Source of the DNA: Xenococcus sp. PCC 7305
Lineage (GTDB): Bacteria; Cyanobacteriota; Cyanobacteriia; Cyanobacteriales; Xenococcaceae
NCBI RefSeq assembly: GCF_000332055.1
Contig: NZ_ALVZ01000158.1
Location: 1 to 32,665 of the forward strand
Direction: 5' to 3'
Length of the DNA stretch: 32,665 nucleotides
The stretch's first letter is position 1, and every line of letters starts with the position of its first letter. Positions 1-6,857 of this stretch are shown here, piece by piece. A program made the position numbers and the translations under genes. Below the pieces are notes generated by a model, which saw only the letters and a program-made list of their open reading frames with translations, was not told where the DNA came from and made no database searches.

Positions 1-1
1 T

Positions 2-175
2 ATTAGAGTTTATCGATGTGATAGCTGTGACTGGATAGCAGATCGAGACTATTCAGCCAGTTTAAATTTACTAGGGTTAGCTGAACCCGATGTCATGCCT
101 GTGGAGAAGCAAGAGCCGACTCTCTTTGATGAAGCAGGAACTAGAAGTAAAACAGTATTGTCCAATATTGTCTAA
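2..175 (+). CDS. tnpB: TnpB / IS200-IS605 OrfB, C-terminal end (partial)
   Basis: This frame is open from the window edge and ends at a TAA at 173-175, giving 57 residues. It contains the second half of the zinc ribbon and the last catalytic block typical of TnpB: a YRCDSC knuckle followed by DWIADRDYSASLNLLG, which fits the family pattern of CxxC then DRDxNASxNLL. The aspartate of DRD is the third RuvC acidic residue in this family. TnpB is the RNA-guided nuclease of IS200/IS605 and IS607 elements; the guide RNA normally overlaps and extends past the 3' end of the gene. The rest of the gene lies outside the window, so intactness cannot be judged. The tail after the RuvC block (about 30 residues) is of ordinary length. 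Confidence in the family is high from this short piece alone. Confidence 0.85.
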   Translation: MRVYRCDSCDWIADRDYSASLNLLGLAEPDVMPVEKQEPTLFDEAGTRSKTVLSNIV

Positions 176-320
176 CTTTGAGAAAGCGGCTTGGGAATAT
201 GAAATCACAGGTGCTGATCGGGTTTTTTATGTCCCGTTATCAGATGAAAAAAAGGTAATTGTTTATTATGCGGGAAAACATCCAGTCAAAAATAAATATC
301 CCAAGCCTCCAAGTATTTAA
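129..320 (+). CDS. small ORF overlapping the tnpB 3' end, unknown
   Basis: A 63-residue frame begins at an ATG inside the tnpB tail and runs well past its stop in another frame. The part after 175 looks protein-like, with mixed hydrophobic and charged residues and a segment WEYEITGADRVFYVP followed by VIVYYAGKHP. That arrangement is loosely like the C-terminal strands of RelE/YoeB-type toxins, but it is too short to assign. It could be the surviving 3' end of a gene truncated when the tnpB element inserted. The region is also where a TnpB guide RNA would be expected, so the open frame may be incidental. No clear ribosome binding site precedes the ATG. Confidence 0.3.
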   Translation: MKQELEVKQYCPILSNFEKAAWEYEITGADRVFYVPLSDEKKVIVYYAGKHPVKNKYPKPPSI

Positions 321-417
321 AACAATAAAAATACATCTAATATTGCTGCGGCTATTTCTTTTATGGCAGTTTTTACCCTAAAACCTAACACCCAAAACCT
401 AACACTATTAATTCACC

Positions 418-2091
418 CTACTTCTCAAAACTGTAAATAGTTTGACTTTCGAGATTTTGCCATTGCAAAGAAGGTTTAGTTGCCAGAGAATAACATTTTC
501 TGTCTAATTTTATTTGTAAGCCCAACATCGGATCTTCTCCTGTGGCAACCAGCAATTCGATTTTTTTAATGCCGTCCCAAGCCGCAAGGTCATCTAAAAT
601 CGCAGCAATTCCCAATGAATAAGGATGTTTCGGTTCTTGATACCAATGGTCAGTGACTAAGTTTGTTTGGTCGAAACCAAGGTGACAAATTAAAGAAGGA
701 TGACTGAATAAGGCGATCGCGATCGGACGGGTTTCTTCTTGTACTAAAAAATCAAAGGAGCGAGATAAATAGCGAATTTTATCAAGCTTTTCGTAACGAG
801 CTGGCGCAGAATCTACTACCGAATCCCAAGTGACAGCAATAGTAACAATGTAGGTTTGTAAGAGTAAATGACCAAGTTTCTTGGCTTTGGTTGCTAAATA
901 TCCTGAGTTGTAATCATTAGCTTCGATTAGTAAGGGAAGACGATCTACTATTTCTAGACCATAACCCTTGAGGCCCGCAATTTTACGAGGGTTATTGGTA
1001 ATCAGACGAATTTTCTTGACTCCCAAATCATTAAGAATTTGAGCCCCCATGCCATAATCTCGCAGATCGGCAGGAAAACCCAAACGCTCATTGGCTTCTA
1101 CCGTATCCAATCCCATATCCTGCAAGGAATAGGCTTTTAACTTATTGACTAAACCAATACCTCGGCCTTCTTGCCGCAGATAAACAACTACGCCTAAACC
1201 AGCAGTTTCCAACATTTTTAGGGCTGCTTGTAATTGCATCCGACAGTCACAACGCAGAGAACCTAAAGCATCTCCTGTTAGGCATTCTGAATGCATTCGT
1301 ACCATCACATCGCGATCGCTAAACTCCTGAGGATCACCTTTGACAATGGCAATATGTTCGGCATTATTTAACGCATTACGATAAGCATAAATATGGAAAT
1401 TCCCGAACTGACTCGGAAACTCGCAAATAGTCTCGCGATAGACAAAGCGATCGTGTTTGAGGCGATAGCTAATTAGATCGGCTATGCTAATTAGCTTCAA
1501 ATTATGTTCTTTGGCATATTCAACTAACTGAGACAATCGCGCCATCGAGCCATTGGGATTCTGAATTTCACAAATAACTCCCGCTGGATATAATCCTGCC
1601 AATCTAGCTAAGTCTACAGCAGCCTCGGTATGCCCTGCGCGTTTTAGAACTCCACCTTCTCTGGCTCTGAGGGGAAAAATATGACCAGGCCGCACCAAAT
1701 CTTCGGCGATCGTGGCTGGGTTGATGGCAACTTGAATTGTCCGCGCGCGATCGTCCGCAGAGATTCCGGTGGAAACTCCCAATTTAGGAGAAGCATCGAT
1801 ACTGACAGTAAAAGCTGTCTGATTGCTATCAGTATTGTTCGTAACCATCAAGGGCAAATCTAGAGCATCCAGTCTGTCTCCTGTCATGGCCAAGCAGATT
1901 AAGCCTCTAGCTTCTACTGCCATAAAATTAATGTTATCGGGAGTAGCAAATTGAGCTGCACAAATCAAATCACCCTCATTTTCGCGATTCTCATCATCCA
2001 CTACCACGATCGAGCGACCTGCTTTAATATCAGCCAAGGCAGAGTCAATAGAATCAAAAATAAAATTATCGTTATGAGGCGTATTTACCAT
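418..2091 (-). CDS. ribBA: RibBA: 3,4-dihydroxy-2-butanone 4-phosphate synthase / GTP cyclohydrolase II
   Basis: This bifunctional enzyme starts both branches of riboflavin synthesis: ribulose 5-phosphate to dihydroxybutanone phosphate, and GTP to the diaminopyrimidine precursor. Residues 1-205 are the RibB domain, with the acidic loop VVVDDENRENEGD at about 29-41 and KRAGHTEAAVDLARLAG at about 150-166. Residues 210-405 are the RibA domain, with zinc ligands C270, C281 and C283 in SEC(x10)CDC and the catalytic stretch RQEGRGIGL at 306-314. About 150 further residues follow the RibA core; a C-terminal extension of this sort is usual in cyanobacterial RibBA, and its role is unknown. The total of 557 residues suits the family. 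The ATG at 2091 has no strong Shine-Dalgarno sequence. It lies downstream of stpA on the same strand with a 185-nt gap, so co-transcription is possible but not shown. Confidence 0.97.
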   Translation of the reverse strand: MVNTPHNDNFIFDSIDSALADIKAGRSIVVVDDENRENEGDLICAAQFATPDNINFMAVEARGLICLAMTGDRLDALDLPLMVTNNTDSNQTAFTVSIDASPKLGVSTGISADDRARTIQVAINPATIAEDLVRPGHIFPLRAREGGVLKRAGHTEAAVDLARLAGLYPAGVICEIQNPNGSMARLSQLVEYAKEHNLKLISIADLISYRLKHDRFVYRETICEFPSQFGNFHIYAYRNALNNAEHIAIVKGDPQEFSDRDVMVRMHSECLTGDALGSLRCDCRMQLQAALKMLETAGLGVVVYLRQEGRGIGLVNKLKAYSLQDMGLDTVEANERLGFPADLRDYGMGAQILNDLGVKKIRLITNNPRKIAGLKGYGLEIVDRLPLLIEANDYNSGYLATKAKKLGHLLLQTYIVTIAVTWDSVVDSAPARYEKLDKIRYLSRSFDFLVQEETRPIAIALFSHPSLICHLGFDQTNLVTDHWYQEPKHPYSLGIAAILDDLAAWDGIKKIELLVATGEDPMLGLQIKLDRKCYSLATKPSLQWQNLESQTIYSFEK

Positions 2092-2276
2092 TAGAGAAGA
2101 CTATGCCGTTCATATCTATTACTTATGTCATTTTAACGTAACTGTCGTCGCTTATCAGTGTTGTCTTTGCTTTGGGTTCAGCTATAATCCCTGTCTTCAT
2201 TTGGAAATGCCAACTATTTTAAAAGCTTACAAGAACAACCTAGGACTTTGCTTGGGCGAATTACAGTTTCCGAAAG

Positions 2277-3581
2277 TTAGGGTTTGTAGTTATTCTTCAG
2301 ACTAGCTGCGGCTTTAAACATTTCAATATATTGCTGATAGCCGCCAGGAAACACAACATTTAAAGTTAAAGGATCACTATGATCGCGCGAGTCTCCAGGC
2401 CCTTCAATTACTCTTGTTCTTTGTTGGACAGTCCCATCTTCAGTAAGAGTAAAATGCTCCAACTTTAATGACTTACGGTTTTTTAATTCTCCACCGCTAC
2501 TGTCCACATAAACAACAATATTATCTTGCTCAAACTGCTGCCCGATAGTTTGCACTAATTCTAAAAATCCGCGATCGCTACCGCCTCTTTGGAATTTTAT
2601 CTGTTCTCCTATGACTTCTGCTTTGCTGGTAACCGTATCCCCCACTCCAATAATGGTGGGCATTGCTGTCAAGTCAAAATTTTCTGCCACTAAAGCAATT
2701 AATTCCTGCTGAGAATGGGGGGCTTGTCTGGCATTAAAATCTGCGCCTAAAGGGTAATTTCCTGTTCGTAAATAATAGTAATGATTGAGAATTACCAACA
2801 CGCCTACTTCTTTGATGGCACCTCGCAACATAAATTGGAAATCCGTTGTACCTGAACTCGCGCCTTGAGCTAGTTGAATAATTTCTTTCCCCCCATCATC
2901 TCGTCCTAAATTAGGAGCATAATGCACAAAAAAGGAATCTGCTAAACCCATTTCCTGTGCTTCTTGCAAAAGTTGCTCGGTTAAGCCTTGGATTGTTTTT
3001 TGCAGTTGGAGATAAGCCGCAGGTTTTTCTAATAGGGCATCATGCAATACATTGAGATTTGCTGTCGGGGATACTTTATTGTCTAATACCGTTGCCTGAA
3101 TAGCTGCGGCAATGGTTTCTGAGCTTAAACCATAATTATCTTCTAAGAAAAATCTTTGTAAACTCGCACTCATCCTGGCGGGAACAGCGTCTAAAAATGC
3201 TAATTCTGCTGGGCTGACTCCTGGATGGGAATAATTACCATCACGATCTTGCCATTGCACACCGCCTCCTGCTAACCCAGGTAAGTAAGAACCTTTGGCT
3301 AATTCCGGTTTATCAAAAGCTTTTTCGACAATGGAATTAACACCTCGTTTGCCAATATGTTCGCCGTTGGTCAAGACAAAAAAATGCTGGTCAAAAGCTT
3401 TGGTTGCTTCTAAATATCCGCGATCGATTACCCTAGTTAGGGGATCTCTTACAAGACCCATACAAACACCGTCAAGGTCTTGAATAATCAAGATATTTTC
3501 TTGCTCGGTAAGAATGCGAATTAATTCTTTGTGATCTAATGATAGAGAATGTTGGGATAGAGAGGAAGAAGCAAAAGTCAT
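2277..3581 (-). CDS. stpA: glucosylglycerol-phosphate phosphatase
   Basis: StpA removes phosphate from glucosylglycerol phosphate, the last step in making the compatible solute glucosylglycerol, which cyanobacteria accumulate in salt. The 434-residue protein closely follows the family as known from Synechocystis. The HAD-type nucleophile motif is QDLDGVCM (D35 and D37), followed by the stretches FVLTNGEHIGKRGV, FFVHYAPNLGRDDGGKE, TTDFQFMLRG, IIGVGDTVTS and VVYVDSSGGE. No transmembrane segment or signal peptide is seen, so it is cytoplasmic. The partner synthase ggpS is not in this window. The presence of stpA implies that the organism makes glucosylglycerol, which fits a moderately halotolerant cyanobacterium; that ecological point is inference. 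Confidence 0.95.
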   Translation of the reverse strand: MTFASSSLSQHSLSLDHKELIRILTEQENILIIQDLDGVCMGLVRDPLTRVIDRGYLEATKAFDQHFFVLTNGEHIGKRGVNSIVEKAFDKPELAKGSYLPGLAGGGVQWQDRDGNYSHPGVSPAELAFLDAVPARMSASLQRFFLEDNYGLSSETIAAAIQATVLDNKVSPTANLNVLHDALLEKPAAYLQLQKTIQGLTEQLLQEAQEMGLADSFFVHYAPNLGRDDGGKEIIQLAQGASSGTTDFQFMLRGAIKEVGVLVILNHYYYLRTGNYPLGADFNARQAPHSQQELIALVAENFDLTAMPTIIGVGDTVTSKAEVIGEQIKFQRGGSDRGFLELVQTIGQQFEQDNIVVYVDSSGGELKNRKSLKLEHFTLTEDGTVQQRTRVIEGPGDSRDHSDPLTLNVVFPGGYQQYIEMFKAAASLKNNYKP

Positions 3582-3643
3582 TGAGATTTTCTGGCAAGTT
3601 TCAGAAATATCATACGTCTAATATCGAAATTATTATCCAAACT

Positions 3644-4152
3644 CTACTTACAGCGATCGCAATTACCACATTGAAATCCTAAAGATTCTTGCTCAAAGCC
3701 AAAGGCCGCTAGCAGAAATTGCCAACGACATTGTTTACTCTGCAAAAATTGTTGCATCTGTTTTTGCCAATATTTTTGTCTGGTTTGCCAACGATTAACA
3801 TCAACAACAGCAGATGTTTTTTGATAACTAAAGGGATCTTTCCAAGATAGACAATCTAAACTATGGAGAATACTTAAAGCGATCGCGCTTTCGGGATATT
3901 CGGCAATGACTTCCTCGATATTTCCTCGCTCAGGAATTTGTTGCATAATTTGCCTTGCCTGTCTGGCTTTTTGCTCAATTTGACGAGTAAAAAACTGACT
4001 CCGTTGTTTATCCTCTGGGTTCAACCATCCTGTAGGCTCGCTCACTAGGGCTAAAGTGTGAGCAACTTTGCCATCTCGACCACTTCTGCCAATCTCCTGC
4101 ATATATTCTGATAGCAATTCGGGAGTGTGATAGTGAACTATCCAGCGACAAT
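3644..4152 (-). pseudogene. recQ: recQ helicase, C-terminal part cut off by insertion
   Basis: This is the 3' third of a RecQ-family ATP-dependent 3'-5' DNA helicase gene. It starts mid-domain at DNCRWIVHYHTPELL, contains helicase motif VI (QEIGRSGRDG, which carries the arginine finger), and ends with the RecQ zinc-binding region (a Cys in KQCRWQF and the closing CGNCDRC). Upstream of the DNCRW junction the open frame continues only into element sequence, as far as a possible TTG start at 4180. The missing N-terminal part lies at 10282-11303, beyond the inserted element. Removing the element with one ATTGTCG copy rejoins the two parts in frame. The fragment alone lacks the ATP-binding domain and cannot be an active helicase. 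Confidence 0.93.
4146..4152. repeat. left junction core (attL) CGACAAT
   Basis: On the minus strand this reads ATTGTCG, coding part of Asp-Cys-Arg in the C-terminal recQ fragment. The same 7 bp occurs at the other junction, 10282-10288, and the two flanks diverge completely beyond it on the element side. It is therefore the crossover or core sequence, in line with the 6-7 bp cores of Tn554-like and Tn916-like elements. Confidence 0.8.
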
Positions 4153-4180
4153 TATCTACAGTAAATCGTCTATAACGCAA

Positions 4181-4209
4181 ACAAAGCAGTGCTTTTACTT
4201 TGTGGAATT
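4181..4209. repeat. left subterminal ACAAAG/CTTTGT motifs
   Basis: ACAAAG lies at 4181-4186 and its reverse complement CTTTGT at 4198-4203. The latter sits inside the 13-nt sequence ACTTTGTGGAATT (4197-4209), which recurs in the same orientation near the right end (10179-10191). These lie 30-60 bp inside the left junction and are candidate arm-type binding sites for the recombinases or TnpC. Confidence 0.5.
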
Positions 4210-4475
4210 TCTTTGAAGTAAATTTAAAGTTTTTTAGTGATCAAAGTATTATTGCTTATATTTAAATCTTTAATGTATTTGTACAAAACAGAAAGATTTG
4301 GGAAAGATGGATTATCGTATAATGAACAAAGATAACAATATAAACAAAAAATAAAATAACAATTCAGTTTCTTTGAATGATTGGCTTTTAAATTTGGGGG
4401 TCTATTTAATTCCCATGAAACTGTTTTAGATATTGCCAAAGTATTTTGAACAGTATAAATATTAGGGGAGAAATC

Positions 4476-5111
4476 ATGAAAACATCAATTCATGCAACTA
4501 AATATTTCTTAAGCAAAGGCTACGAGCGAGGTATATGTTTAACAAAAAAGAAACTACAAAAGCTAGTTTATTATTCCCAAGCTTGGCATCTAGTCTTCCT
4601 GGGTAAACCTTTGTTCGATGATGAATTTCAGGCTTGGCGGCATGGGGCTGTATCGATTCAGGTTCGGCAGGCATATAGAGAATATCAATACGATTCTCTT
4701 CCTACCCCAGTAGAAAATATTGACTGGGAGCCAAATGAAGCGAAAATTCTTGAAGAAATTTGGCGTGTCTATGGTTTCTTAAGTGCAGATGAACTAGAAG
4801 ATCTAAACCATCATGAAATGCCTTGGTTGAATGCACGCGTAGGTTTAGCACCCAATGAAAGCTCAAAAAATCCCATCTCACAGTATGACATGAAATTTTA
4901 TTATTCTCACTTTGTAGCAGACAAAGAAAACTATAAAATTAGTAACAATGCGGTAGATAAGGATAAAAAAATACAGGTAGAGTTAGAATTTACAGACGGT
5001 ACAACTTGTAAAATAGATAGGGAAGAAGCTGAAGAATTTATAATTAGTAATTTGGGGAAATTTAAGAAGAAAAGATTTAAACCTAGAGGTCGTAGAAGAA
5101 CTTGCGCCTAA
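4476..5111 (+). CDS. Panacea-domain (DUF4065, SocA/GepA-like) protein
   Basis: The 211-residue protein carries the Panacea/DUF4065 signature near its start: residues MKTSIHATKYFLSKG, then LTKKKLQKLVYYSQAWHLVF, PLFDDEFQAWRHGAVSIQVR and, later, LSADELEDLNHHEMPW. In characterised systems this domain is the antitoxin part of two-gene toxin-antitoxin pairs and neutralises toxins from many different families; it also occurs as the proteolytic adaptor SocA and in phage-associated GepA. A basic tail (KFKKKRFKPRGRRR) could bind nucleic acid. The start at 4476 is preferred over an in-frame ATG ten codons upstream because AGGGGAG precedes it at a suitable distance. No co-directional toxin gene is adjacent; the next gene is convergent and overlaps it by 4 nt. 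It is cargo of the recQ element. Confidence 0.88.
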   Translation: MKTSIHATKYFLSKGYERGICLTKKKLQKLVYYSQAWHLVFLGKPLFDDEFQAWRHGAVSIQVRQAYREYQYDSLPTPVENIDWEPNEAKILEEIWRVYGFLSADELEDLNHHEMPWLNARVGLAPNESSKNPISQYDMKFYYSHFVADKENYKISNNAVDKDKKIQVELEFTDGTTCKIDREEAEEFIISNLGKFKKKRFKPRGRRRTCA

Positions 5112-5392
5112 CACAAAATAATTACTGTTAGATTCTCTAAGCTGCCTTCATATTGTTCATTGTCAATGTCTGAGGCAGTTTTCGCATAATATATTGTTGA
5201 ATTTAAAAAAAATCGATATGAAGTATTTGGGTGATCATTTCGACGCCCTTGATAATCCTTTTCAATACCAAGTTGGACATAGACGTGAGCCTTTGCGGTT
5301 CCTACCAACATAGTACCAAAAACATAACCATCAGATTCGGCAGCTTCAAATTCTTCTTTACATACTTTTACTTCACTGTAATCAAGACTCAT
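5108..5392 (-). CDS. hypothetical protein, 94 aa
   Basis: This 94-residue frame is convergent with the Panacea gene and overlaps its stop by 4 nt. The composition is soluble and acidic in the first half (CKEEFEAAESDGYVFG), followed by a strand-rich stretch (AHVYVQLGIEKDY, TSYRFFLNSTIYYAK). I do not recognise a family. It sits within the recQ element, so it may be cargo. A role as the toxin partner of the Panacea protein is conceivable from position, but those partners are normally co-directional, so this is weak. No Shine-Dalgarno sequence is apparent before the ATG at 5392. Confidence 0.5.
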   Translation of the reverse strand: MSLDYSEVKVCKEEFEAAESDGYVFGTMLVGTAKAHVYVQLGIEKDYQGRRNDHPNTSYRFFLNSTIYYAKTASDIDNEQYEGSLENLTVIILC

Positions 5393-5432
5393 GTTTCGTA
5401 GTATAAGATAAATTATATTTATGGGTTGGCGG

Positions 5433-5500
5433 TGGACGCGGAGAGGCTTGAACTCTCATCCCGACGGCTTAGGAGACCTGGGACGCACCATGCCGCGCCC
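5433..5500 (-). tRNA. tRNA-like gene, anticodon CCU (Arg-type), stunted D and anticodon arms
   Basis: Read on the minus strand, the 68 nt form a perfect 7-bp acceptor stem (GGGCGCG with CGCGTCC, one G-T pair) and a discriminator A. The T arm is a perfect 5-bp stem (GAGAG/CTCTC) with the canonical loop TTCAAGC. Between them only 36 nt remain, where a normal tRNA has about 41. The best fit is a 3-bp D stem (TGG/CCA) and a 3-bp anticodon stem (GGT/GCC) around the loop CTCCTAA, giving anticodon CCT with T33 and A37 in place. CCA is not encoded. It is either a decayed tRNA-Arg, an unusual but working tRNA like those found on some cyanobacterial mobile DNA, or a tRNA mimic. It lies inside the recQ element. 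Its identity as arginine is inferred from the anticodon only. Confidence 0.6.
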
Positions 5501-5507
5501 ATAAGTG

Positions 5508-5762
5508 TTAAGCAGCGACAGTTTTTGTTCGCTGCTTAATTACGATCTTTTGATTTGCAAGATTATTATACAAGCTATTGGGGAGATGTCTCCGATTGAT
5601 AACTTTCCCAACTGTCTTGTGTTTAAAAAATACCTTAAAGGTTTGCCTGATAAGCCTTTTGTCTCTTCTGTACCTACTATTTTTTTTCTTGTTTTTAGGG
5701 TCAAATAGAAATACTAATGTAGCGTGTTTCGAGTCTAGATCAACAAATTCTAAATTGTTCAT
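5508..5762 (-). CDS. possible small basic protein, unknown
   Basis: An 84-residue frame from the ATG at 5762 (an earlier ATG at 5789 is also in frame) ends 8 nt before the tRNA-like gene on the same strand. It is rich in Lys and Arg (DPKNKKKNSRYRRDKR) and has no recognisable motif. No ribosome binding site is evident and the other frames are also open across much of this AT-rich stretch, so it may not be a gene. If transcribed, it would be read through into the tRNA-like sequence. Confidence 0.25.
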   Translation of the reverse strand: MNNLEFVDLDSKHATLVFLFDPKNKKKNSRYRRDKRLIRQTFKVFFKHKTVGKVINRRHLPNSLYNNLANQKIVIKQRTKTVAA

Positions 5763-5832
5763 TTTGTGATAACATTGGTGTATAAACATAAAAAATTTAC
5801 GCTTGCCAGTTTAACTGCCAGGCGGTTTGGTA

Positions 5833-5889
5833 GAAACGACGGTGATTCTTGTGAGCTATTTGACGGTAGATTTCAGGCACCGTCGTTTC
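5833..5889. repeat. 12-bp perfect inverted repeat, possible terminator or structured RNA
   Basis: GAAACGACGGTG (5833-5844) and its exact reverse complement CACCGTCGTTTC (5878-5889) flank a 33-nt loop. It lies about 80 nt beyond the tnpC stop on the strand of the recombinase operon. No T-run follows on either strand, so a simple intrinsic terminator is unlikely; a structured RNA end or a protein-binding site is possible. The neighbouring stretch 5790-5969 otherwise holds nothing recognisable. Confidence 0.5.
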
Positions 5890-5969
5890 ATTTCTAGATT
5901 ATAAAGTATAAATGCTGGTCAAAGCCAAAAAAATTCTACGAAGTAAAGCACTTTTTCTAAGAAAATTGC

Positions 5970-6857
5970 TTAATTGGGCTTAACGACTCTTTCCAAATAC
6001 TCGAAAGTCCATTTTTCAGAAAATTCTTTATATGGGTGCCACTGTCCAGTATTTTCTCTCACTAACCATTTATTTTCTTCTTGACGACATTCAGTGACAA
6101 CTCCATAAGCACGAGCCAATTCATACCATTCAGAAAAAGCATCCTTAGCCTTGCTTTCACCCATCGCTTCATTAGGTTTCCAAGAATCTTTAATCGCGGC
6201 TGATAACCAAGCTTCAGGACTTCTAATTAAAGTACTATCTATCTGTTGCTTGAGAGCGTCAATAGCAGTCATTACTTTTTCTTCGCTGGCATTCTTAATA
6301 GTTTTAGCCAATGTACTAGAAATATTGATATTCATGGATTCTAGCTCATGAGTAATCCGCTCACTAATCCCTGATGCAGGCTTTATGAGAATTACTTTTT
6401 GATTGGTTTCTGAAGCGATGGGCGCATATAGTTTGTCTTTGAGCTTTGCATTCTCTTTTTCTAGCCGCTCCAGTTTTCGCTCTAGCTCTTTTTGATTTAA
6501 TAACTGACCATAAACGACTTCTAACTGAGACTTCAAGCCTTTGTTTTCCGCGTCAACTTTTTTGATTCGGACTTTGAGAGTTTTAATCATCGCGTCCTTA
6601 GAAGCATCAGAAGCTTTTTGCTTGGGAGAGATTTTTTTCTTTGAATGTTTTGCCCTCAACTCTTCGATACGAACCTTAACTTCTGGTTCTTTGTAAAGCC
6701 AAGCCTTAGAAACTCCAGAAGCTTTGGCAACAGAATTAAAATTGATTTTCTCCCCATCGCGAATCAACTGTTGAATCGCCTTGTCAACCTTCTCAAACGC
6801 TGCTCGCCTTTTCTTCTGGGCATTTTTCTTTAGCCCATCGACATTCCTTTCAATCAT
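5970..6857 (-). CDS. tnpC: TnpC-like (DUF6262) transposition protein with C-terminal extension
   Basis: The third gene of the recombinase operon; its start overlaps the end of tnpB by 8 nt. Residues 1-68 match the DUF6262/TnpC pattern: a basic region of the form GLKKNAQKKRRAAFEKVDKA, then a helix-turn-helix-like segment with the FNSVAKASGVSKAWLY signature. In Tn554 TnpC is a small (about 125 aa) accessory protein that helps orient transposition and excision. Residues about 87-142 form a predicted coiled coil (KVRIKKVDAENKGLKS through RLEKENAKLKDKL). Unlike Tn554 TnpC, about 150 further residues follow, including SPEAWLSAAIKDSWKPNE and FSEWYELARAYG, a pattern reminiscent of the C-terminal segments of some plasmid replication proteins. 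Overall length is 295 residues. The family call is good; the extension is unassigned. Confidence 0.8.
   Translation of the reverse strand: MIERNVDGLKKNAQKKRRAAFEKVDKAIQQLIRDGEKINFNSVAKASGVSKAWLYKEPEVKVRIEELRAKHSKKKISPKQKASDASKDAMIKTLKVRIKKVDAENKGLKSQLEVVYGQLLNQKELERKLERLEKENAKLKDKLYAPIASETNQKVILIKPASGISERITHELESMNINISSTLAKTIKNASEEKVMTAIDALKQQIDSTLIRSPEAWLSAAIKDSWKPNEAMGESKAKDAFSEWYELARAYGVVTECRQEENKWLVRENTGQWHPYKEFSEKWTFEYLERVVKPN

Noticed and set aside
4224-4439. 71-residue minus-strand frame at the left end of the element
   Set aside because: It is AT-rich with a low-complexity Asn/Leu/Tyr composition, no ribosome binding site and no recognisable motif, so it is probably chance.
5508-5789. 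Toxin partner for the Panacea gene in the basic 84-93 residue frame
   Set aside because: It is not adjacent, lies on the opposite strand beyond the tRNA-like gene and lacks any toxin motif.
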